Under the pieces are notes generated by a model. That model did no database searches. It was not told the origin of the DNA and worked only from the letters and a program-made list of their open reading frames with translations. A stretch of 57,098 bases of DNA from an uncultured Ruminococcus sp. (GTDB lineage Bacteria > Bacillota > Clostridia > Oscillospirales > Ruminococcaceae), in assembly GCA_910579835.1 (NCBI GenBank), contig CAJTWQ010000006.1:1-57098 (forward strand). The letters are read 5' to 3'. Positions 47,215 to 55,834 of this stretch are shown one piece after another. The translations under genes and the position numbers were made by a program. Each line of letters starts with the position of its first letter. Position 1 is the first letter of the stretch.

Positions 47215-48087
47215 TCAATGCTTTCTATCCTTTGCAATATCACGATGATACTTCTGAACTTTGTAATCCTTTTCATCAAGATGCTTCGCCATGAGTTCGG
47301 CAAAGGTAATAGAGCGGTGCTTTCCTCCTGTACAGCCAAATCCGATAGCAAGCTGACTCTTTCCCTCATGCACGTAAAGAGGTATAAGATAATCAATCAG
47401 ATCGGCAAGCTTCTTAAAAAGCTCCTGAGACTGAGAAAATCCCATAACAAAATCCCTTACATACTGATTACACCCTGTATGAGGACGCAGCTCCTCCACA
47501 TAATATGGATTAGGCAGGCATCTTACATCAAACACAAGATCACAGTCAGACGGAATACCATATTTAAAGCCAAAAGACATTATCTGTATCAGCAGAGAAT
47601 CCGAGCTTCTTTCAAGAAAGATAGACTTGATATGCTCCTTCAGCTGAGCCGTGGCAAAATCAGTTGTGTCTATGTAAAAATCCGCAATTTCTCTGAGCTG
47701 GGAAAGCTGACTGTATTCATAATCAATTGCCGATTTCATATTGCCGTTAAACTTTTCCTGCAAAGGATGCTTACGGCGCGTTTCCTTATAACGATTGATA
47801 AGAACCCTTTGATTTGCATCGATAAAAAGCACCTTTACATCGACATCTTTTTCAGTTTTCAGTTCCTGCCAAGAGCGGAAAATCTCTGCAAACATATCTC
47901 CTGTCCGTATATCAACCGCAACGGCCACCTTTGTTATTGCGCTCTCCGACTGACGACAGAGATCGACAAATTTTGATATCAGCTTAGGAGGAATATTATC
48001 AATACAATAATATCCAATATCCTCCATTACGTCCATGACGCTGGATTTTCCCGCGCCGGACATTCCTGTAACAATCAAAAGCTGCAT
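47215..48087 (-). CDS. rapZ: RapZ/YvcJ nucleotide-binding protein
   Basis: 290 aa. Walker A GMSGAGKSSVMDV, GYYCIDNIPP and the C-terminal GCTGGKHRSI are the RapZ signature. In Firmicutes YvcJ binds nucleotides and GTP and affects competence; in E. coli it governs amino-sugar synthesis. It sits with murB and whiA as usual, but yvcK, normally between rapZ and whiA, is missing here. Confidence 0.93.
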   Translation of the reverse strand: MQLLIVTGMSGAGKSSVMDVMEDIGYYCIDNIPPKLISKFVDLCRQSESAITKVAVAVDIRTGDMFAEIFRSWQELKTEKDVDVKVLFIDANQRVLINRYKETRRKHPLQEKFNGNMKSAIDYEYSQLSQLREIADFYIDTTDFATAQLKEHIKSIFLERSSDSLLIQIMSFGFKYGIPSDCDLVFDVRCLPNPYYVEELRPHTGCNQYVRDFVMGFSQSQELFKKLADLIDYLIPLYVHEGKSQLAIGFGCTGGKHRSITFAELMAKHLDEKDYKVQKYHRDIAKDRKH

Positions 48088-48106
48088 AGCTGCCTCCGTT
48101 TATAAT

Positions 48107-49012
48107 TTATCTGAAAATAACCGGCTCAAGCTCAAGAGTATATCCGGTCTTTTCCTTTACTATTTTCTGAACCTTTGAACATAATTCAAGTACATCTGCA
48201 CAAGTAGCATATCCCTTGTTAATAACAAATCCACTGTGTTTTTCACTTACCATGGCACCTCCGCACTGCATTCCTTTCAGACCGCACTGATCAATAAGCA
48301 GAGATGCATAGCTTCCTTCCGGCCGCTTAAATGTACTTCCGGCACTTGGATATTCCAGCGGCTGCTTAGCGCTTCTTTTGGCCATGCATTCATTCATCGC
48401 CATCTTTATATTTTCCGGATCGCCGTTTTCCAGCTGCATTGTGACAGAGATTATAGCGTAAGTATGATCGGAAAAGAAACTGTGGCGGTATGAAAGTTCC
48501 ATACTTTCACGTCCTATAGTTCGGATCCTTCCATCCTCGTCGAGATATTCCGCAGATAATACAATGTCTTTAATTTCACTGCCATAAGCTCCTGCATTCA
48601 TATACAGAGCACCTCCGACTGTGCCTGGAATACCGAAAAGATTTTCCATTCCGCTCAAACCGGACTGCTGCGCCCGAACGCACGCAGATGCAAGAAGCAC
48701 TCCGGCATCACAGTGAATCATATTTCCTCTGACCTCAATAGAAGCAAAATCACTCCCGAAAAGAAGAATTACCCCGTCAAATCCGCTGTCGTCAGCCAGA
48801 ACATTACTTCCGCGTCCAAGAATACCATATCGTATAGAATTTGCTTTCATATATCTGATAAGCTCTGCCGCCGACTGTGCGGAATTTATACTTATCAAAG
48901 CCCGGCAATTTCCTCCGAAACGAAATGTAATGTATTCGCTCAGTGGACATTCAGGTGTTATACGGCAGCCCAGCTTTTCACAAAGCCTGGTAAGTTCATC
49001 TAAATTAATCAT
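48107..49012 (-). CDS. murB: UDP-N-acetylenolpyruvoylglucosamine reductase
   Basis: 301 aa from the ATG at 49012 (GGAGG 6 nt upstream; the longer frame to 49030 overlaps that site). FAD-binding GRGSNVLADDSGFDG and GIPGTVGGALYMNAGAYG, the catalytic Ser in YPSAGSTFKRP. It makes UDP-MurNAc for peptidoglycan. Belongs to the type without the Tyr loop (type II), normal in Firmicutes. Confidence 0.95.
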   Translation of the reverse strand: MINLDELTRLCEKLGCRITPECPLSEYITFRFGGNCRALISINSAQSAAELIRYMKANSIRYGILGRGSNVLADDSGFDGVILLFGSDFASIEVRGNMIHCDAGVLLASACVRAQQSGLSGMENLFGIPGTVGGALYMNAGAYGSEIKDIVLSAEYLDEDGRIRTIGRESMELSYRHSFFSDHTYAIISVTMQLENGDPENIKMAMNECMAKRSAKQPLEYPSAGSTFKRPEGSYASLLIDQCGLKGMQCGGAMVSEKHSGFVINKGYATCADVLELCSKVQKIVKEKTGYTLELEPVIFR

Positions 49013-49077
49013 TATGTTCCTCCTGAACACAGCAAATATTATTTGCCGCGGTTAGTATATGTACAGATCAAAGCTCT

Positions 49078-50037
49078 TCAGAAAGCCTCGTAATCACGGA
49101 CAACTTCTTTTGCGTCTGATTCCATTCCCAAGCGGTTAAGAAGTTCCTGCGCCGCATTATATCCCATTTTCTTCTGCCTGTTGTTCATAGCTGCAACTTC
49201 AAGTATGACAGCTAAATTACGTCCTGGCTTTACAGGTATTGTCAAAGACGGAACCTTGACTCCGAGAAGTGAAACGTACTCCGTATCAACACCCATTCGA
49301 TCATATATCTTTTCAGGATTCCACTGTTCCAGTTCAACTACAAGATCAAGCTTTTCCGTCATTTTTACAGCTCCGATACCAAACAGCCTGCGTGCATTGA
49401 TTATGCCGATACCCCTTAGTTCCAGAAAATGACGGATATTGTCCGGCGAGCTTCCCACCAGACTTATATTTGAAACCTTTCTGATTTCAACAGCGTCATC
49501 CGCTACGAGACGATGACCTCGCTTTACAAGCTCAATAGCCGTCTCACTTTTGCCGACGCCGGATTCTCCGGTTATAAAAACACCCTCGCCGTAAATTTCA
49601 ATAAGCACGCCGTGCCGGGTGATCCTGGGAGCAAGCGTAAGATTAAGAAAAGCGATAAGTCCCGACATAAAATTTGACGTGCTTTCCTTGCTTCGCAGCA
49701 GAGGCACCTCATATTCCTTTGCCAGCTCCAGCATTTCAGCAAAATAGGGAAGCTCCCTCGTAATTATAAGAGCCGGTATCCTCTGCGCAAAAAGAAGCTG
49801 AAGCCTTTCACGCCTCATCTTTTCATCAATAGTAGAAAGATATGCAAATTCCATTTTTCCTATTATCTGTATGCGTTCGGGATTAAAATACTCGTAGAAC
49901 CCCATTAACTGAAGTCCGGGCCTGTTTACATCATTTTCATCTATCATGACATCGTTAGCGTCTTTGTGAATGTATATGATCTCCAGTTTAAATTCATCTA
50001 TAACTTTCTGCAACGATACTTTAAAATTCTCTGCCAT
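49078..50037 (-). CDS. hprK: HPr kinase/phosphorylase
   Basis: 319 aa from the ATG at 50037 (GGAG 8 nt upstream). P-loop GESGVGKSETAIEL and the signature LRGIGIINARRLFGIGAVK. It phosphorylates HPr on Ser in carbon catabolite control. Its 3' end is 65 bp from murB. The 110-bp gap to the DUF4015-like gene has no visible promoter. Confidence 0.95.
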   Translation of the reverse strand: MAENFKVSLQKVIDEFKLEIIYIHKDANDVMIDENDVNRPGLQLMGFYEYFNPERIQIIGKMEFAYLSTIDEKMRRERLQLLFAQRIPALIITRELPYFAEMLELAKEYEVPLLRSKESTSNFMSGLIAFLNLTLAPRITRHGVLIEIYGEGVFITGESGVGKSETAIELVKRGHRLVADDAVEIRKVSNISLVGSSPDNIRHFLELRGIGIINARRLFGIGAVKMTEKLDLVVELEQWNPEKIYDRMGVDTEYVSLLGVKVPSLTIPVKPGRNLAVILEVAAMNNRQKKMGYNAAQELLNRLGMESDAKEVVRDYEAF

Positions 50038-50159
50038 TTTTTTCTCCATTCTCCAAATTTCGGATTAAGAATCAATCTTCATAAGTTTAACACACGCTGC
50101 CTGCAACACTATACAAAACGCTGGCGTGCAGGACATCATATGAAAACAGATTACTATAA

Positions 50160-51371
50160 TTATCCCAGTACAAAAGAACTGTACCCCTTTTTAATAAGAG
50201 CGTCACGGGCTTCAACAAGCTCCAGCATTGAGGGCGAATTACCCGACAGCCTTATTACAACATTAAAATCAGAAAGCTCTTTCTCTGCCATTTGTACAGC
50301 CTTTTCCGCCTTTTCCGCAACGGTTCCGGAAAAATCGTATATTGTATCGTCGGCGGCAACTCCCGCACTGAGTTCGTCAATATTCAGATTCAGTACAATT
50401 GTGTTTATGTTAAGAAGCATTGGCTGCAATACATCCTTGCTGCCTTTTATAAGATCAGCCGCCGATACTTCAATATACATGGATGAACCGTTTTTTAATA
50501 TTCTATCGTTCAAAAGATTAGCTGCCGCCGTCATTTTCATAGACCGTGACGGTGTAGAAAGCTCAGGATCGAGAATATCAAGATCGCTCTGACGAAAATA
50601 CGGAAAAACTAAATCAGAGCATATGATCTTATCGAAACCGGCAGAAGAAATCTCTCCCACTATATCTGCATTATAACCTACGGCCAGATCAGAATATGGA
50701 GAAGCCCAAGGCTTTCCGCCGGCAGCAGGCTCATTGTCTATCCACTGCTCATCGGTATTATATGTCCTGTATCCGCAGCTTCCGTCAGTAACAGGAAGCA
50801 GATTATCGTTAAAAATGCTGACAACGGCAACCGGTTTATATCCTGCCTTTTCAATAACTGTGACAATCTGATTCAAAGTAAGCATTTCAGGATATGCCTT
50901 CGACGCACCTGCATAAAAGACCGAGCTTGAATAATAAACGGCTCCTCCTTTGGCTTTAAGAGGCACTTCAATATACTCTATCCCCTGACCTGTCGGAAGC
51001 CTGCCGATTGCCAGTTCCAGAGCATCTGTACTGAGAAGATCCGTTTCTTTTAACGCTGCCGCCCTATATACTTCAAAATTCACGCTTTGGTGAGGAATCA
51101 CTGGTTCTCCGGAAGCATCAGTAAAAGCATATGTTGTAACTTCAGTAACTTCAGCGGATGTAATCACAACTGTGGAATCAGTTGTATTCTGATCTCCTTT
51201 TTTCTTGCTGTAATTAACGAGAGGCTCCGCTACACTATATCCTATAAATCCTATACCGCCTATAAGCAGAACCGTAAGACCAATGGAAAAAGCTTTACCT
51301 GCGCCACTCTTTCCATAATAATTCTTTTCTTTGGTCTTATAAATCTTCCTTCCTTTATTTTTAAATTTCAT
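50160..51371 (-). CDS. Membrane-anchored DUF4015-type putative glycosidase
   Basis: 403 aa. Basic inside N-terminus, one membrane helix (about residues 26-46), Thr-rich linker, then a TIM-barrel-like domain. WASPYSDLAVGYNADIVGE and GFDKIICSDLVFPYF are the signature of DUF4015 (PF13200), a GH13/GH18-like family of unproven activity. In the family the second motif normally reads D-Y-V-R-F-P; here it is SDLVFP, so the catalytic Arg is missing. Placed between the Rnf-like genes and hprK; a wall or polysaccharide role is a guess. Confidence 0.75.
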   Translation of the reverse strand: MKFKNKGRKIYKTKEKNYYGKSGAGKAFSIGLTVLLIGGIGFIGYSVAEPLVNYSKKKGDQNTTDSTVVITSAEVTEVTTYAFTDASGEPVIPHQSVNFEVYRAAALKETDLLSTDALELAIGRLPTGQGIEYIEVPLKAKGGAVYYSSSVFYAGASKAYPEMLTLNQIVTVIEKAGYKPVAVVSIFNDNLLPVTDGSCGYRTYNTDEQWIDNEPAAGGKPWASPYSDLAVGYNADIVGEISSAGFDKIICSDLVFPYFRQSDLDILDPELSTPSRSMKMTAAANLLNDRILKNGSSMYIEVSAADLIKGSKDVLQPMLLNINTIVLNLNIDELSAGVAADDTIYDFSGTVAEKAEKAVQMAEKELSDFNVVIRLSGNSPSMLELVEARDALIKKGYSSFVLG

Positions 51372-51404
51372 CCTTGTCTCCTACTTGCAGCTTTACGCAT
51401 TTCT

Positions 51405-51968
51405 TTATATAAGCGAATAAACTGCCATTGATATGATTCCCAGATATATAAGCATTGCCGGAAAGCCTCTGAACGAAGCTGGAACCTTAGACGAATTCAG
51501 CATTCTGTAAGCCGCTGTAAGGATCAGCGCCGCTATAATAAAACCGATTCCTGCTTCAAGTCCCACTGTTATATAGCTTTTAAGAGACGAATCCCCGGCA
51601 GCTCTTCCGCTGACGGTCAAAAGCGTTCCCATAACCGCACAGTTAAAAGCCGACAGATGTATATATTTTCTGGAATTTTCAAATTTGCTTCTGCTGATAA
51701 AATAAAGCGCAGAAAGAAGAATCACATATAGTATACCAATACTGATTATGTAAATCAGCAATTTAATATCGGAATATTTTTCCGGAAGCAGACGATCCGT
51801 AAAATAAGCCGAAACAGAACCGAAAAATGTGAAAACAGTAATTACAAAAGCCGTTCCGATAAGATTTTTTCTGCTGCCCGCAGCAATAAACAGCGTACTC
51901 GTTCCCAAAGCCTGAGTCAATATAAGATTTGCTGCAAGGAGCGCTATAAAGTCATTTACCAGAAACAT
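51405..51968 (-). CDS. RnfA-like membrane protein lacking one cluster cysteine
   Basis: 187 aa from the ATG at 51968 (AAGGAG 8 nt upstream). Six helices. FNCAVMG matches the second cysteine motif of RnfA (TNCAVLG), and VPASFRGFPAMLI matches VPAPFRG. The first motif, normally LGLCP with the other ligand of the RnfA-RnfE [2Fe-2S] cluster, reads LGTST. Family clear; ordinary electron transfer doubtful. Overlaps the rnfE-like gene by 17 bp. Confidence 0.85.
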   Translation of the reverse strand: MFLVNDFIALLAANLILTQALGTSTLFIAAGSRKNLIGTAFVITVFTFFGSVSAYFTDRLLPEKYSDIKLLIYIISIGILYVILLSALYFISRSKFENSRKYIHLSAFNCAVMGTLLTVSGRAAGDSSLKSYITVGLEAGIGFIIAALILTAAYRMLNSSKVPASFRGFPAMLIYLGIISMAVYSLI

Positions 51969-52587
51969 CTGCATCACTCCTTATTTCATCTTTTCTGCTC
52001 ATTGCAGCGGAACATATCCAGCGGTACAGACCGCAGAAAAGTCCCAGAAAGATAAATCCACCGAACGGCTGGGAAAGGCCACTGATAAGTGTGTTTATAT
52101 CTGCGATCTTTCCGTTTATAGTCCCATAGGCAAAAAGCTCACGGATAAAGCCTGTTGCCAGCATAACGGAGTCAAATCCCAGGATATAGAATACAAGCTT
52201 CATAATCATTGTACCTTTGGGCAGCTTATAAAGTTCTGCCTCCGAACGGAAAATTATGAGGGAATTTACGGCAAGCAACGGAAAATAAATGCCTATCCTC
52301 TCAATAGCATTCGGAAAAAATTCTTGAGTCGCCCATTTAACCGGTACATAAATCAGAGATGAGATCAACGCATATATTATTACTTTTATCGTGTATGGAA
52401 TTTTTGAGGGAACAAAAGACGACACGGTAACTGCAAGAAAAGTTATGGTACTGAATGCATAAATCAGTGCAACTGCATTTTTCAACGTATCTCCGCAGAT
52501 AATTACAGGAGAGATCACCATAAGCGAGGAAAGTACGATATTATCGCCAAATATTCCATCAAAAACCGAGGACTTTCGTTTATTCAT
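51952..52587 (-). CDS. RnfE-like membrane protein lacking both cluster cysteines
   Basis: 211 aa from the ATG at 52587, inside the end of the rnfD-like gene (8-bp overlap). Six helices; the alignment by eye is clear (FGDNIVL ... IYFPLLAVNSLIIFRSEAE ... FIRELFAYG). The motifs LGLCP and TNCIVLGRAEA read VISPV and VNSLIIFRSEA: both ligand cysteines are gone. A Cys four residues later (IIC) is out of register. Confidence 0.85.
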   Translation of the reverse strand: MNKRKSSVFDGIFGDNIVLSSLMVISPVIICGDTLKNAVALIYAFSTITFLAVTVSSFVPSKIPYTIKVIIYALISSLIYVPVKWATQEFFPNAIERIGIYFPLLAVNSLIIFRSEAELYKLPKGTMIMKLVFYILGFDSVMLATGFIRELFAYGTINGKIADINTLISGLSQPFGGFIFLGLFCGLYRWICSAAMSRKDEIRSDADVSGK

Positions 52588-53665
52588 GCTCTCCGTCCTC
52601 CATTTCTGCCACAAAGATTTTTTTATCCGCAATATTTTCAGCGCCGATCATATCAGATTTGACAGTTTCTGATGCTCCGAAATCTATTATATCCATTTCA
52701 CCTAAAAAATCGTTTTCTTTATTAATTGCAGTTAACTGCTGTTCTGACTCCTCACGCGCAAGATCTATCCTTTTTTCAAGATTCTTTAATCCCAAAGCTA
52801 CAGGCGTAAAAAGAACAGAGATAATGACTACTGCATTTTCCATTCCAGTTGTAAGCGTCACAATATACGAACAAACAGCTATAAGGAGTCCGTAAAAAAA
52901 AGCATAATACTCTCTTTTAGGAGCTATTCTGCGATCGGAAATAATATAGACTGCTGCAAAAATCACCATATTTGAAGCAAATGTATATATAACCGAACCT
53001 CCAGATGATACAGGCATCAAGCAGACCAGCAAAGCGGTTCCGGAAATCGTTCCGATAAAAGCGCCGGCTGAAATATCCCTGCGCAAGATAAGCATTGCAG
53101 CGGCAACAAAAAGAAGCAGTATGCTCACAGCTCCGGCAGGACCGCTGAAATTGCCCATTAAAAGCTCAAAATCAGTATAATCCATTTTTCCGGTCGTATT
53201 GTAAGTATATGAAGCAGAACTTACCAATCCATCTGGATCATCAAAAATCCCGGTTTTTACGTGCGGCTGAGGGTAAAGAAGAAGCTTTTTTCCCCATGAA
53301 GTCAGCACAAAAACATATGCAGCAGCCGCAGGTGAAAATATCATATTCTTCCGTCCGCCAAAAACATTTTTAGCCGCAGTAACTGCAAAAACACAAGCTA
53401 TAGCAGCTATTCGATAATCCATGACCGCAGGCATCATCAGCGTAATAATAAGAGCATCTGATGTACACGAAAGATCATCAGCCGTAAACGGTCTGTTCAT
53501 AAGACGCAGACATATGATCTCTGTAATCAGCGAAACTGCGATGCAGACTGCGCCAAGTGCAATCGCACGCAGACCATAATAAAAATACGACATAAGTTCC
53601 AGCGTAAGCAGCGTTATCATTATGTCCAGCCATATAAGGCGTTCTGTTCTGATTTTTTTTATCAT
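52580..53665 (-). CDS. RnfD-like membrane protein with altered flavin site
   Basis: 361 aa. Ten or so helices as in RnfD/NqrB: NRPFTADDLSCTSDALIITL ... FGGRKNMIFSPAAAAYVF. The loop that carries covalent FMN on Thr in SGAT reads SSAS here, and the PGSxGET-like motif reads SGPAGAV. A Ser could accept flavin, so the loss is not certain. The last 60 residues are a charged cytoplasmic tail not usual for RnfD. Starts on the ATGA of rpe. Confidence 0.82.
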   Translation of the reverse strand: MIKKIRTERLIWLDIMITLLTLELMSYFYYGLRAIALGAVCIAVSLITEIICLRLMNRPFTADDLSCTSDALIITLMMPAVMDYRIAAIACVFAVTAAKNVFGGRKNMIFSPAAAAYVFVLTSWGKKLLLYPQPHVKTGIFDDPDGLVSSASYTYNTTGKMDYTDFELLMGNFSGPAGAVSILLLFVAAAMLILRRDISAGAFIGTISGTALLVCLMPVSSGGSVIYTFASNMVIFAAVYIISDRRIAPKREYYAFFYGLLIAVCSYIVTLTTGMENAVVIISVLFTPVALGLKNLEKRIDLAREESEQQLTAINKENDFLGEMDIIDFGASETVKSDMIGAENIADKKIFVAEMEDGEHE

Positions 53666-54318
53666 ATATCAGCCCGCCTGAGCTTTCCGGCGGCTTCCGC
53701 CATATTTTCCGCTTTAAAAAGATAGCTTCCGGATACAAGAACATCGGCTCCTGCATTGACAGCATATGCAGCAGTGACGTCATTGATTCCTCCGTCAACC
53801 TGAATCATGATATCACGTTCCAAAGACGCTGCTTTTTCACGGATTATACGAACCTTTTCCATAGTTTCCGCAATAAAACTCTGTCCGCCGAATCCCGGCT
53901 CAACAGTCATAACAAGAACCATATCAAGATAGTCAAGATATTCAAAAACACATTCAGCCGGAGTTGCCGGCTTAATGGCAAGGGCAGGCTTTGCTCCGGA
54001 TCTTCTTATCGCTTCGATAGTATCTGCCGTATTGCTTTCGCTTTCTATATGAAAAGAAATATAATCGGCGCCGCTGCCAGCAAAGCGCGTGACATACCTA
54101 AGCGGATCAGTTATCATAAGATGAACGTCGAGAATAAGATCTGTTGCCTTTCTGACCTGCTCCAAAACAGGAAGCCCATAAGTAATATTATTTACAAAGA
54201 TTCCGTCCATAACATCAAAATGCAGCATTTCAATACCGTTATCCTCAATTTTTTTTATTTCCTCTTCAAGATTTAACATATCTGCGCTGAGCACAGAAGC
54301 CGATATTATACTTCTCAA
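53662..54318 (-). CDS. rpe: Ribulose-phosphate 3-epimerase
   Basis: 218 aa. TTG start at 54318. Conserved MLHFDVMDGIFVNN and QVDGGIN with the two catalytic Asp, VEPGFGGQSF. It interconverts ribulose 5-phosphate and xylulose 5-phosphate. First gene of the long minus-strand operon; its stop overlaps the rnfD-like start by four bases. Confidence 0.95.
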   Translation of the reverse strand: MRSIISASVLSADMLNLEEEIKKIEDNGIEMLHFDVMDGIFVNNITYGLPVLEQVRKATDLILDVHLMITDPLRYVTRFAGSGADYISFHIESESNTADTIEAIRRSGAKPALAIKPATPAECVFEYLDYLDMVLVMTVEPGFGGQSFIAETMEKVRIIREKAASLERDIMIQVDGGINDVTAAYAVNAGADVLVSGSYLFKAENMAEAAGKLRRADI

Positions 54319-54417
54319 TTTACCACTTCTTCCACTTTAACAACAATGCTTTTCTGACATCTGTGATCAGATGCTCTGCATATAAATTTATAATAAACGA
54401 CTTTTTCCGTTTACTAT

Positions 54418-54446
54418 ATTATATAATATTTTTCTTGTTACGTCAA
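54418..54446 (-). promoter_or_regulatory. Promoter of the rpe-dnaE operon
   Basis: TTGACG (54441-54446), 17 bp, TATAAT (54418-54423). The leader of about 95 nt has a hairpin CATCTG/CAGATG (54358-54373). Confidence 0.8.
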
Positions 54447-54495
54447 TATGATAAAATGATTTTTTCTTTTATTTTTATTCATAAACAAATAAAAA

Positions 54496-54519
54496 GTTTC
54501 ACACTTTTATGCATGAAAC
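54496..54519 (-). terminator. Terminator for the zinc-finger gene pair
   Basis: GTTTCA/TGAAAC with a 12-nt loop, then CTTTTTATTTG on the minus strand. It lies 146 bp after the stop at 54665; the gap between holds no gene that I see. Confidence 0.5.
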
Positions 54520-54664
54520 CTTTTATGTACCTTAGATTTTTTCAATTAAATTTTTTCTTTTAGCTTGAAATTTTTCCTGTATGATAAGTCCCTGATCAAG
54601 GAGCTGTTTCAGTTAAATAACCAAATCCATAGCATCCGGAGTCGCATATTAATCTTCGGAAGTA

Positions 54665-54964
54665 TTAAGACTCTAAACCTATATCGTTCAAAATATTTAA
54701 AAATGGCCTACACTTTTCCTTAATTTCCTCTAAAACTTCATAACGTTTTGAATCATCAGCAATTTTGCAAATTAATTCTTCAGATTCTGAAGAAAGAATC
54801 AGTATATTGGGTACTTCCACACCTTCTTCTTCGTCAACAGAAGCTTCTATACCTAATTTGTAAACTTCATCACTTGGTAAATTTCCAACTACTCCGTGCT
54901 CTCTTAAAATAGCAATGACATTGTCTTCTATTTTATCTTGAATTTCTCCTCTGTAATTATCCAC
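54665..54964 (-). CDS. Small acidic protein of unknown function, possibly a frameshifted extension
   Basis: 99 aa if begun at GTG 54964, overlapping the zinc-finger gene by 8 bp. Acidic, helical, with LGIEASVDEEEGVEVPNILI in the middle; no family known to me. The GTG has no well-spaced binding site (AAGAAGAG directly touches it). It could be a coupled second gene or be joined to the zinc finger by a frameshift in the A-rich stretch at 54967-54984. Confidence 0.5.
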   Translation of the reverse strand: MDNYRGEIQDKIEDNVIAILREHGVVGNLPSDEVYKLGIEASVDEEEGVEVPNILILSSESEELICKIADDSKRYEVLEEIKEKCRPFLNILNDIGLES

Positions 54965-55151
54965 CTCTTCTTTTATTTTGACAATTTTTACAAATATACC
55001 CGTAAGGAAATTGCCTGCGATATGATGAACATTTTTTGCAAACCCAGAGATTACACTCTTCACACTTATCTGCAAGTTCAGCAAATATCTTTTCTTCATT
55101 GCAAACACAACAAATTGCAAGACCTCTCTCGTCTAATTCTTTTGTATCCAA
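54957..55151 (-). CDS. Small zinc-finger protein
   Basis: 64 aa, TTG start with AAGGAGG 10 nt upstream. Cys pairs at CCVC, CEEC, CKKC and CKNC suggest two zinc sites in a RING- or FYVE-like cross-brace. A TATAAT lies about 30 bp before the start codon. Function unknown; may act with the overlapping 54665 frame. Confidence 0.6.
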   Translation of the reverse strand: MDTKELDERGLAICCVCNEEKIFAELADKCEECNLWVCKKCSSYRRQFPYGYICKNCQNKRRGG

Positions 55152-55269
55152 CTATATAATGCCTCCTTTTTTGTAACATTATACTAATTATTATTTACTA
55201 CATCTTAATGATATTTAAGTGTAAAAAAAGTGAAAGTTGTATGAAAACAATCGTCAAAATAAATATAGA

Positions 55270-55297
55270 ATATCGTTCAAGCTGTTTAACATACTAT
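55270..55297 (+). promoter_or_regulatory. Possible sigma-E promoter of the sigK-like gene
   Basis: ATAT (55270-55273) and CATACTAT (55290-55297), 16 bp apart, resemble the mother-cell SigE pattern (ATA ... CATACAAT). SigE drives sigK in known spore formers. Short AT-rich motifs make this tentative. Confidence 0.45.
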
Positions 55298-55327
55298 TTT
55301 ATATCATTTTTTCCGGAGGTATGTATT

Positions 55328-55834
55328 ATGCTGCTTGAGCTTCTCAAAAATATTTTTTTCTTTTCTCTCCATGTTGAAAACGGAACCGTCTTTCCAAAAC
55401 CGCTATCCAAGAAGGAGGAAGAAGAATGCTTTATACAAATGAATGACGGTGATAAAAGTGCTAAAAATAAGCTTATAGAACATAATCTTAGATTGGTAGC
55501 TCATATTGTTAAAAAATATTCTTCCAGTATTTCCGAACAGGACGAACTTATTTCCATTGGTACTATCGGTCTTATCAAGGCTGTTTCTACCTTTGATTAC
55601 TCCAAGGGCGCACGATTTGCTACTTATGCAAGCAGATGTATTGAAAATACAATAGTATCAATACGGCTCTTGAAGTTTCAAAAGAAGCAAAACGAGAGTC
55701 TTTTTCAAATCCATGGAAAATTTGTCGGAAAGTCAGCGATTATTTCTATATTCTATATAGTTTTCAGCGTTACAAAGTGGTTTATGCTCCGTTGTATATT
55801 CACTCTTTCTTATTTCTTACTAATCGACACTTGA
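55328..55834 (+). pseudogene. sigK: Sporulation sigma factor SigK, N-terminal part only
   Basis: ATG at 55328 with GGAGGT 7 nt upstream. Residues 1-108 read as SigK: LSKKEEEECFIQMNDGDKSA, IEHNLRLVAHIVKKY, ISIGTIGLIKAVSTFDYSKG, FATYASRCIEN. Directly after CIEN (about 55648) similarity stops and an unrelated 60-residue tail runs to 55834; regions 3 and 4 are absent. In several spore formers sigK is split near this same place by the skin element. Here it may be interrupted, or simply lost. Confidence 0.8.
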
